In this document: positions 7,844-14,430 of the stretch, in pieces
Layout of the letters: each line of letters begins with the position of its first letter
Numbering within the stretch: position 1 is the first letter of the stretch
Origin: Nocardia miyunensis NBRC 108239
GTDB lineage: Bacteria > Actinomycetota > Actinomycetes > Mycobacteriales > Mycobacteriaceae
Assembly: GCF_001613065.1 (NCBI RefSeq)
Contig: NZ_BDBQ01000113.1
Span: 1-43,845 of the forward strand
DNA length: 43,845 bases
Direction of reading: 5' to 3'
Position numbers and translations under genes: made by a program
The notes under the pieces: generated by a model
What the model saw: only the letters and a program-made list of their open reading frames with translations
What the model was told of the DNA's origin: nothing
The model's database searches: none

Positions 7844-8558
7844 TCAGGAGCGGTGTCGATAGTCCCTGGGGCTGATGCCATACGCCGCCCGAAACAGCCT
7901 GCTGAAGTGGGATTTGTCGGTGAAGCCCCAACGGCTCGCGATGATATGCACCGGACAAGCTCCGAAGGCTGGGTCGGTCAGGTCGTGTCGGCACCGCTCG
8001 AGTCTGCGCTGCCGGATCCAGCCAGCTATGGTCTTGCCCTGCTGCTGGAACAACCGATCCAGGTGGCGTGTAGAGATATGGTGGGCGGTGGCTACGAGGT
8101 CGGGCGAGAGCTCCGGGTCGGCAAGATGCGACCCGGTCGGGTGAGAAAGGCAGGGCCCGCCGCGGAAACTGGGCCATGACCATCTCGCAGTGATCCGACG
8201 CCGTCCAACTGTCGAACGGACGGGATGAGTCGTAGAGCATCAGATCGCCCGGGCCGATCTCGACCTCTCGATCTGCCTGGCTGAACCGGTACCGGCCGCT
8301 CACCGGGACCGCGAGCTGAAACTGCTCGGGATCGGACTTCCTGATCTGCTTCGTCGTCCGGAACGACCGCAGCTCCGGCAGGCTCATCGTCGTGATCTGT
8401 GCGGTGGAGAAGTCCGCCATACGCATCACTGCGACGAAGTCGTCGGACCCGTTACCGACGCACTCGGTCGGTACCAGCGCCTTCGATGTCACCTCGCGCC
8501 ACTGTGCCAACCGTTCTGCGGCGGGCAAGTCCAAGGTCTGAAAGACAATCTCGAGCAT
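7844..8558 (-). pseudogene. AraC-family regulator with internal deletion and frameshift
   Basis: The N-terminal half is a normal AraC-type ligand-binding domain from the ATG at 8558: FQTLDLPAAERLAQWREVTS, then FQLAVPVSGRYRFSQ, EIGPGDLMLYDSSRPF and MVMAQFPRRALPFSP. In another frame the C-terminal AraC DNA-binding domain follows: HLADPELSPDLVATAHHIST, RHLDRLFQQQGKTIAGWIRQ, RRLERCRHDLTDP and the second helix-turn-helix ASRWGFTDKSHFSRLFRAAYG, stopping at 7844. At the join (about 8119-8127) PDRVA runs straight into HLADPEL. Intact relatives carry roughly 60-75 more residues there, so a frame-changing deletion of about 200 bases fits. No full-length product can be made. Confidence 0.8.
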
Positions 8559-8589
8559 CCGCCCCCCTGCAGTTGACTGATTTACCCAG

Positions 8590-8925
8590 GGTAGTCAAAT
8601 GACCTGGGGCGTAAGACATTGCGGGACAAGGTGCTCGATCAGGGGATCGGCGCCGCTGCCGCTTAAAGGACGACCTTGGGTGCGAACGAGGAGTCTGTGT
8701 AACGACGCACGCTGATTTCGCCCGCGCTGATCTCGGTGATCACCATCCTCGATCGAGTTCCATTGCAGGAGTTGGGCGTTCGAGCCGTGTTTCTCGTAGC
8801 CGACATGCGTGGTCATCTCCGCCTCGCGGCGGTTTCGAGCACCGTGTTGGTCAATGGGTTGAGCAGGCCCAACGCCCCGGACCTTGGCTTGAGCCAGCAA
8901 CTGCTCGGCCAGATCGGACCGGAAT
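8590..8925 (-). pseudogene. IS256/Mutator-type transposase relic (N-terminal part)
   Basis: Pieces of an IS256-family transposase N-terminus can be followed across three frames: RSDLAEQLLAQAKVRG, then GLLNPLTNTVLETA, then EAEMTTHVGYEKHGSNA, then NSCNGTRSRMVITEIS. The order and wording match the EMT-HLGYEKH and NSRNGT-KTVITE blocks of that family. At least three frameshifts separate them, and the catalytic DDE region is absent. I see no terminal inverted repeats. It is a dead remnant that marks past mobile-element activity between the AraC pseudogene and the tRNA fragment. From 8926 to 9237 I see nothing recognisable. Confidence 0.7.
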
Positions 8926-9237
8926 CAACATCCGCCGCTGTTCGGACACACCCACACCCGAACTCCAACGGCCGGAGCGTCACTCAAAATAGCGGCCATA
9001 TTCCCGTCCCGGTCTCGCTTGCGCGAGAAGATCACGAGCTCCGAGAGGTCACCGGGCCGTACAGTTCAAGCCGGCAATCGCAAGAAGCGTTGCTGGTCAG
9101 CAGCGATTTGAGTGTGCCAATAGTGTGCCAAGACAGACCGATACAGGACGGACGCGGCGATATCGCCGGTACGTTAAAGACACTCTGACCTGGATCAAAC
9201 GGTACCTGGTGGACCATCCAGCACATCGCGGAGTTCC

Positions 9238-9280
9238 CTGGGGGTCAGGTGGTCGCAGGTTCAAATCCTGTCAGCCCGAC
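9238..9280 (+). other. 3' half of a tRNA-Pro (GGG): likely attachment-site relic
   Basis: The segment reads like a tRNA from the anticodon loop to the end: loop CTGGGGG with anticodon GGG (9240-9242), TCAGG, variable TGGTC, T-stem GCAGG, T-loop TTCAAAT, CCTGT, acceptor strand CAGCCCG and discriminator A. The upstream 35 bases do not supply the matching 5' strands (no CGGGCTG, no CCTGA), so it is not a functional tRNA. A 3' tRNA half next to an integrase relic is what an attachment-site duplication leaves behind. tRNA-Pro genes are known integration targets, for example of the Streptomyces element pSAM2. Confidence 0.65.
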
Positions 9281-9282
9281 AA

Positions 9283-9316
9283 GAAACCCCTTCCGACCAA
9301 GGTCGGAAGGGGTTTC
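9283..9316. terminator. Strong hairpin terminator after the tRNA fragment
   Basis: A 16-bp perfect stem: GAAACCCCTTCCGACC (9283-9298), loop AA, GGTCGGAAGGGGTTTC (9301-9316), followed by TCTTTCC. It looks like the original tRNA terminator and could stop transcription from either side. Confidence 0.75.
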
Positions 9317-9361
9317 TCTTTCCTGGAGAAGCTCCGCGATTCGAACGATCTCACAAAAATC

Positions 9362-9696
9362 TCACATTTTCGCCCCCGGTCCGCGCGCCCAGGCCTCCAG
9401 CACGGCTCGATTGTCGGGCACGGTCTCGGGCACGTCGATGTAGTAGGTTTTGGCGCCTTCGCGGGTGTTGCCGAGTTGACGGGCGGCGCGTTCGGGGTTG
9501 TCGAAGGCGTTGTCGACTCGGTGGCCACGCCTTTGCGGCAGGTGCGTGGGGTGACCCAAGCGAATTCGTCGCTGCGTGCGGCCCGCCAGGTGCGCCCGAA
9601 GTTGTTGGGGTTGCGTACCGAGCCGTTTCGGGCCGGGAACAGCAACCGGTGCGGGTTGGGGCGCGCGGTGACTACTGGCTGGCGGTCGCAACAACG
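9362..9696 (-). pseudogene. Tyrosine integrase C-terminal remnant, frameshifted
   Basis: Leftward remnant starting directly at the end of the PucR gene. One frame gives ARPNPHRLLFPARNGSVRN, PNNFGRTWRAARSDEFAWVT and PRTCRKGVAT, the C-terminal catalytic block of phage-type integrases in actinobacteria (usually PRTFRKTVAT). A second frame continues VDNAFDNPERAARQLGNTRE and GAKTYYIDVPETVPDN to a stop at 9362. The expected catalytic His-x-x-Arg region is altered (RQLGNTRE instead of -QLGHSS-), and most of the protein is missing. It sits about 80 bases from the tRNA-Pro fragment, as an integrase beside its own attachment site would. Confidence 0.72.
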
Positions 9697-11388
9697 TCAC
9701 GGGTCAGCGCCGACGGACAGGAATTGCCATGCGCGCGTTGCGGCTTGGAGATTGAATCGGATATTCGCATCACGTAAGTCGAAGCCGGTGAGTTCGCGGA
9801 TGCGGCCGAGGCGATAGCGCAGGGTGCTGCGATGGATGTGTAATACGGCGGCAGAATCGTTATAGTTGCCGCCGCACTCGAGATACTGGGCCAGGGTGTA
9901 CACGAGGTCCGAATGCCGCGTGGCGTCGTACTCCAGAAGGGGACCGAGCCATTCGCGTATGAAGCGGTCGACCTGACCGTTGGCGTGCGCCGCGTCGACC
10001 AGACGATAGAAGCCGAGTTCTTCGAATGCCGTCGCGCCGTCCGGTATTCGCGAATGCAGCCGGATGTGGATGGCGCGGTGGGCATCGGCGAACGAGCGCA
10101 CGAAGTCACTCGGCTGCTCGCACCGGCCGCTGATTCCGATGGTTATCGGCGTGGCGTCGAGGCGTTCGTGGATCGCGTGGTGGAAGGCGCCTGGATCCGG
10201 TCTGCGGTCGGTGATCAGCACGACGGTGCCGCCTTGGCGGCCCTGGATGTACTGCAGGCTCAGGGCCGACGCGGCGCGGCTCGCGGCGTAGGCGATCGAA
10301 TCGTCGGCGCGGCCTGCGCTGTGCACCACGACGACATAGTGCGTTCCGTGCAGGTCGTGTCCCAACGCTTCTGCGCGGGCGTAGGCGCTGTCGTTGTCGG
10401 TGCCGGAGGCGAGATCGTCGATGAGCTCGCGATGTAGCCGCAGTTCGATCTCGGCGAGAGTGCGTTGATGTGCGAGTTCGAGGGCGAGCATGGTGCTGCC
10501 GTAGACCAGTGCGAACAGCTGAGCATCGACGACTCGATTGTCCGGGTCGATCAGCGCGACCGTGCCGAGCACATCGCTATGCGGTTTCACCAGCATGATC
10601 ACCCGATCGTTGAGCCGTAGCGGCGCATTGTGGGTCGCGAGTCGATGCAGCAGTTGATCACGCTGCTCCGGTGCGGCTTTGGGATAGGGTTCCGGTCGGC
10701 CGGGGCCGGACCAGGCACGCAGATTTCCGAAGGGATCTTCGACCGCGACCGGCAAATCGGTCAGCTGGGCGAGGGCGTCGGCGATACCCTGTTCGCCCTG
10801 TCCGTACGCGGCGGCGCCGGCGAGCACCTCGTGCACCCGCGTTTGCTGTTCGAGGCGTCGCACCGTGGCGGCCAAGTGCTCGTTGATCTCGGTGAGTTCG
10901 GTCGCGTGGGCGCAAGCACGTTCGAACATGGTCGCATTGCCCAGCGCTGAACCGGTGAGCTGCGCCAGCACTTCCAGCAGGAATATCTCGTCCGGCCGTG
11001 GCTCGCGGTCGGAGCCGACAACGAGTGAGCCGACCGCTCCGGACGAGTTCCGCAGGACGAACGCCCACCCCCATCTCTCGCCGACCAGGTTCACGCTGCC
11101 CTGGCCGCCTTGGGCGCTGACCTGCGCGTCCAGGCCGGGCTGTGCAGGCCGTGTCGGCGAGGACCTCGTGAATTCGTCGTCCACCCGGCGATAGCTCGCC
11201 AGGGTGCGACACGAGCCGAGGGACGGAACGGCCGCACGGGCCATGCGAAGTATTTCCACTTCGTCGTGCTCGCTCGACAGCGCCGCCGACAGCGCGCACA
11301 ACCCGTGCAGCGACGCCAGGTGTGCGCGCGCCGGGCCATCGACGATCGGGTGACTCAACAATTGCTGATTCATGCCGTTCTGGCCCAT
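9697..11388 (-). CDS. PucR-family transcriptional regulator with GAF-like domain
   Basis: A 563-residue regulator. An N-terminal GAF-like sensory region (about 40-175, including SSGAVGSLVVGS and FLLEVLAQLTGSALGNA) leads through a helical linker into a second sensory region, a GGDEF-like degenerate middle domain (about 330-450), and the C-terminal PucR helix-turn-helix: YLECGGNYNDSAAVLHIHRS followed by TLRYRLGRIRELTG. PucR-type proteins usually activate catabolic or secondary metabolite genes; the ligand is unknown. The ATG at 11388 is the best start in sequence, with no clear ribosome binding site; 11373 is an alternative. It lies about 210 bases downstream of the DUF1931 gene on the same strand, so it probably has its own promoter (11389-11595). 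Confidence 0.85.
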   Translation of the reverse strand: MGQNGMNQQLLSHPIVDGPARAHLASLHGLCALSAALSSEHDEVEILRMARAAVPSLGSCRTLASYRRVDDEFTRSSPTRPAQPGLDAQVSAQGGQGSVNLVGERWGWAFVLRNSSGAVGSLVVGSDREPRPDEIFLLEVLAQLTGSALGNATMFERACAHATELTEINEHLAATVRRLEQQTRVHEVLAGAAAYGQGEQGIADALAQLTDLPVAVEDPFGNLRAWSGPGRPEPYPKAAPEQRDQLLHRLATHNAPLRLNDRVIMLVKPHSDVLGTVALIDPDNRVVDAQLFALVYGSTMLALELAHQRTLAEIELRLHRELIDDLASGTDNDSAYARAEALGHDLHGTHYVVVVHSAGRADDSIAYAASRAASALSLQYIQGRQGGTVVLITDRRPDPGAFHHAIHERLDATPITIGISGRCEQPSDFVRSFADAHRAIHIRLHSRIPDGATAFEELGFYRLVDAAHANGQVDRFIREWLGPLLEYDATRHSDLVYTLAQYLECGGNYNDSAAVLHIHRSTLRYRLGRIRELTGFDLRDANIRFNLQAATRAWQFLSVGADP

Positions 11389-11595
11389 CGTGGTTTTCGG
11401 TCGAACCCGGCGCTGCGGCGGCCTCGGCCACGCCCACCCGGATGATTTCGGCCGATCCACTCGCCGCCACGCGCACCGATTCGCTCCGAGTGACGGACAT
11501 CCAGATGCAGACTGATTCTGTGGACGTTGGCCACCGACAGTACACCGACAGATCCGGCGTTTGCGGCCTGTGACGAATATGCAATCGTTGCTGCA

Positions 11596-12045
11596 TCAAA
11601 GCAGCAGATGAAATATCTCGAACACCGCGGACCATTCGGCGGTTCCCGGATTTTTGACCCTGGGTGCGATCGTGACGAACGTTTGCGCGAGCGCCACGCT
11701 GAGGCCGCCGGCGATCAGCGGCAGCCGGTGCTCGGTGTCCTCCGAGAGGGCGAGGTCGAGCGGGGGGCGCGCCGCGAGTTGGTCGAGCAGCGGTTGCAGC
11801 TCGATCTCCTCATCCAGCTTCTCGAACCGATGGATGCTCTGCTGCAGTCCCGCGGTGATCGGAAGATCCCACGATTCGATCACATCGCGCGAGTTCGCCT
11901 TCGCTGACGCCTTGGCGACGACGAACAGGTCGTAGATCTTGTCGTCGATGAATTCGGTGTAACGTTTGAGATCATTGCGGTCGACCTGCAGCCCGGCTGC
12001 GGCACGGAAGAAACGCTGAAATTTGACAACGCCCATTACCGGCAT
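11596..12045 (-). CDS. DUF1931 histone-fold protein
   Basis: A 149-residue protein of the DUF1931 family. The start MPVMGVVKFQRFFRAAAGL and the segment VDRNDLKRYTEFIDDKIYDL form a histone fold (helix-strand-helix), and a second one follows (DVIESWDLPITAGLQQSIHR, then FEKLDEEIELQPLLDQLA). Structures known for the family show a fused histone-fold pair resembling archaeal histones, so DNA binding is a reasonable expectation, though its role in bacteria is not settled. The start at 12045 has GAGAGGAG inside the end of the preceding gene, 5 bases away. It is the last gene of the chaperone-redox operon. Confidence 0.9.
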   Translation of the reverse strand: MPVMGVVKFQRFFRAAAGLQVDRNDLKRYTEFIDDKIYDLFVVAKASAKANSRDVIESWDLPITAGLQQSIHRFEKLDEEIELQPLLDQLAARPPLDLALSEDTEHRLPLIAGGLSVALAQTFVTIAPRVKNPGTAEWSAVFEIFHLLL

Positions 12046-12050
12046 TTCGG

Positions 12051-13700
12051 TCAGCTCCTCTCGAAGTATTCGTGAATATGGCGCACCGCCATCGCACCTT
12101 CACCGACGGCGGACGCGACTCGTTTGACCGAGCCACTGCGGACATCGCCCACCGCGAAGACGCCGGGTCTGCTTGTTTCGAGCGGTAGCGGCCGACGGCC
12201 GGAATCGCGCTGCTGCTCGGTCGGGTACACCGCGTCCGGGCCCGTACGGACAAAGCCGTGCGCATCGAGCACGACTGTCTCCCCCAACCACCCGGTGTGC
12301 GGGATTGCCCCGATGAATACGAACAAGGCGCGCACCGCGAGCTGGTCTCGCTCCCCGGTGCGATTGTTCTCGACCGCTATTGCTTCGAGTTCGCTGACGC
12401 CGATGATCTCGCTCACCTCGGTGTTGCGGTGCACCGTCACACGCGGGTGCTGCTCGATCTGCTCGACCAGGTACCGGGACATGCTCTTGCCGAGATCGCC
12501 GCCACGGATGAGTAGGTGCACGTGTTCGACGCGACCGGCGAGAAACACCGTGGCCTGTCCGGCGGAGTTACCGCCGCCGACGATGGCTACCGGGTCCACG
12601 CCGCACATCGCTGCCTCTTGATGGGTCGCGGCGTAGTACACCCCGGTGCCCTCGAAACGCTCGATTCCGGTCACGTCGAGTCTGCGATAGCGGGCGCCGG
12701 TGGCCAGGACGACGGTGCGGCCGAGGATCGCGCCGCCCTCGGCCAGTCGCAGCAGATGGTGTCCGTCGTCGGCTTCCAGCCCGACTACTTGCGCGGACAC
12801 CAGCAATCGAGCGCCGAACTTTCCAGCCTGGATGACCGCGCGCTCGGCCAGCTCGGTGCCGGAGATCCCCGCCGGAAAGCCCAGATAGTTCTCGATCCGC
12901 GAGGACGTGCCTGCCTGCCCGCCGGCCGCGATCGCCTCCAGCACCGAGGTGTCGAGCCCGTCCGATGCGCCGTACACCGAGGCGGCCAGGCCGGCCGGGC
13001 CGGCACCCACCACGACGAGGTCGCACACTTCGCGTGCCGTGGTCGGTACCGGTAGGCCGATGAGGTGCCCCAATTCGGCATTCGTCGGATTGCGCAGCAC
13101 CCGCTCGCCCCGCCAGATGACGACCGGGGTGTCCTCGGGTGCGACACCGAGATCACGCAGGAGTTGTTCGGCCCTCCTGTCGCGCTCGAGGTCGATCCAG
13201 GTGTGCGGCAATCGGTTTCGCACCGCGAACTCGCGTAGCCGCCGGGTGTCGGGCGAGTAGCAGGAACCGATGATTCGGAACCCGGAGACGATATCGAGCA
13301 GCCGGCAGCGCCGGAGCAGATACGCGCGCAGAATCAGGTCGCTGAGCATCGGGTCGTGTTCGACCAGCGCGCGTATCCGCTGGACCGGGACGACCAGCAC
13401 CTCGCCGTCTTCGGTCATTTCCGCGCTGTAGAACGCGACCTGGCCTTCCAGCAGGCCCAGCTCGCCGAGGAATCGGCGGGGCCCGTGGATGCGCAGCACC
13501 CGGCGTTGCCCGCCATCGTCGTCGACGATGGCGACGGTGCCGGACAGGATCACGAAGAACTCGTCGCTCGGCGCACCGGCGCGAACCAATATCTCTCCGG
13601 CGCGCACGACTCGCCGGGCGCCGCCGACGGCGAGCGTCGCCACCTGCGCATCCGACAATCGCGGATATGCGCCGACATCGTCGGGGGTTTCGACGTTCAT
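12051..13700 (-). CDS. cNMP-binding / glutaredoxin-like / thioredoxin reductase-like fusion
   Basis: A 549-residue flavoprotein. Residues 15-130 form a cyclic-nucleotide-binding-type beta roll (VRAGEILVRAGAPSDEFFVI, RRFLGELGLLEGQVAFYSAE). Residues 140-215 look like a glutaredoxin/thioredoxin-fold insert (FRIIGSCYSPDTRRLREFAV with one Cys147, then TPVVIWRGERVLRNPT). Residues 226-545 are the FAD/NADPH module: GAGPAGLAA at 232-240 for FAD, VGGGNSAGQA at 374-383 for NADPH, and FAVGDVRSGSVKRVASAVGE near the end. The CxxC redox pair of true thioredoxin reductases is absent: that site reads YYAATHQEAAMC. So it may reduce a partner other than thioredoxin, or act as an NAD(P)H sensor gated by a nucleotide. 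The start overlaps the upstream stop (TGATG). Confidence 0.88.
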   Translation of the reverse strand: MNVETPDDVGAYPRLSDAQVATLAVGGARRVVRAGEILVRAGAPSDEFFVILSGTVAIVDDDGGQRRVLRIHGPRRFLGELGLLEGQVAFYSAEMTEDGEVLVVPVQRIRALVEHDPMLSDLILRAYLLRRCRLLDIVSGFRIIGSCYSPDTRRLREFAVRNRLPHTWIDLERDRRAEQLLRDLGVAPEDTPVVIWRGERVLRNPTNAELGHLIGLPVPTTAREVCDLVVVGAGPAGLAASVYGASDGLDTSVLEAIAAGGQAGTSSRIENYLGFPAGISGTELAERAVIQAGKFGARLLVSAQVVGLEADDGHHLLRLAEGGAILGRTVVLATGARYRRLDVTGIERFEGTGVYYAATHQEAAMCGVDPVAIVGGGNSAGQATVFLAGRVEHVHLLIRGGDLGKSMSRYLVEQIEQHPRVTVHRNTEVSEIIGVSELEAIAVENNRTGERDQLAVRALFVFIGAIPHTGWLGETVVLDAHGFVRTGPDAVYPTEQQRDSGRRPLPLETSRPGVFAVGDVRSGSVKRVASAVGEGAMAVRHIHEYFERS

Positions 13701-13966
13701 CAGACGAAGTTCTGGTGGACGTAGCACCAGCGCCAATTCTCGCCGGGTTCCATCGATTGGACGATGGGGTGGCCGGTCCCGGCGGCGTGGGCTCGCGCGT
13801 GCCGCATCGGGGACGAGTCGCAGCACCCGACGTGCCCGCAGGTCAGGCACAGCCGCAGATGCAGCCATGGCGTGCCGAGCCGAAGACACTCCTCGCAGCC
13901 CTGTGGTGTCCGCGGCGCCACCGGCCGGATCGCAGCGACGTGGGGATCGGTATGGGTGGAGGTCAT
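13700..13966 (-). CDS. UBP-type zinc finger protein
   Basis: An 88-residue protein that is almost entirely one UBP-type zinc finger: CEECLRLGTPWLHLRLCLTC, GHVGCCDSSPMRHARAHAAG and TGHPIVQSMEPGENWRWCY. The cysteines and histidines needed for the zinc sites are present. In eukaryotes this fold recognises the C-terminus of ubiquitin; bacterial stand-alone versions have no settled role, and free protein C-termini are one possible ligand. It overlaps the thioredoxin gene upstream by 4 bases (ATGA) and the reductase downstream by 1 base, so all three should be translated together. Confidence 0.92.
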   Translation of the reverse strand: MTSTHTDPHVAAIRPVAPRTPQGCEECLRLGTPWLHLRLCLTCGHVGCCDSSPMRHARAHAAGTGHPIVQSMEPGENWRWCYVHQNFV

Positions 13967-14415
13967 GCGGTCACCCCCTTATCCGCTCGATTGGACAGGG
14001 CCTGGTCCAGCCATCTCCGCAGTTCCGGTATCGGAGCAGCGCCCGCCTGCCGGGCCAGCGCCTCGCCGCGGTCGAGCACGAGCAAGGTCGGCACCGCCCG
14101 CACGACCAACCGCTCGGCGGTACGCGGTGCGGCATCGATGTCGACCTTGACCAGCTTCAACCGACCTGCCCGTTCGGTCGCGAGCTGTTCGAGTGCCGGG
14201 CTGACCATCAGGCAGGGCCGGCACCAGGTCGCCCACAGGTCGACCAGGACTGGCACCGAAGAGTTTCGGGTCACCTCGGCGAAGTCGTCGTCGTCGGCCG
14301 CGACGATCCACGGCAGCGGTCTGTGGCAGTTGCCGCAGCGCGGTGTGCCTTCCGCCGCGGCCGCAACCCGATTGAACTTCCCGCAGTTGGGGCATTTGAT
14401 CTTCGCGGTTTCCAT
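13963..14415 (-). CDS. Thioredoxin with N-terminal zinc ribbon (Trx2/TrxC type)
   Basis: A 150-residue cytoplasmic thioredoxin. Two CxxC pairs (residues 8-11 and 27-30) form the N-terminal zinc ribbon found in thioredoxin 2, and the thioredoxin fold follows with the active site WCRPC at 64-68, in place of the usual WCGPC. The cis-proline segment VRAVPTLLVLDRG is present. It should reduce disulfides in client proteins, and zinc release on oxidation could regulate it as described for E. coli Trx2. It follows clpB by 15 bases and overlaps the zinc finger gene, tying it to the chaperone operon. Confidence 0.92.
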   Translation of the reverse strand: METAKIKCPNCGKFNRVAAAAEGTPRCGNCHRPLPWIVAADDDDFAEVTRNSSVPVLVDLWATWCRPCLMVSPALEQLATERAGRLKLVKVDIDAAPRTAERLVVRAVPTLLVLDRGEALARQAGAAPIPELRRWLDQALSNRADKGVTA

Positions 14416-14430
14416 GGTCGTACCTCGTTT

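Noticed and set aside
9204..9280. Complete tRNA-Pro
   Set aside because: The 5' half does not pair with the 3' half, so only a fragment was annotated.
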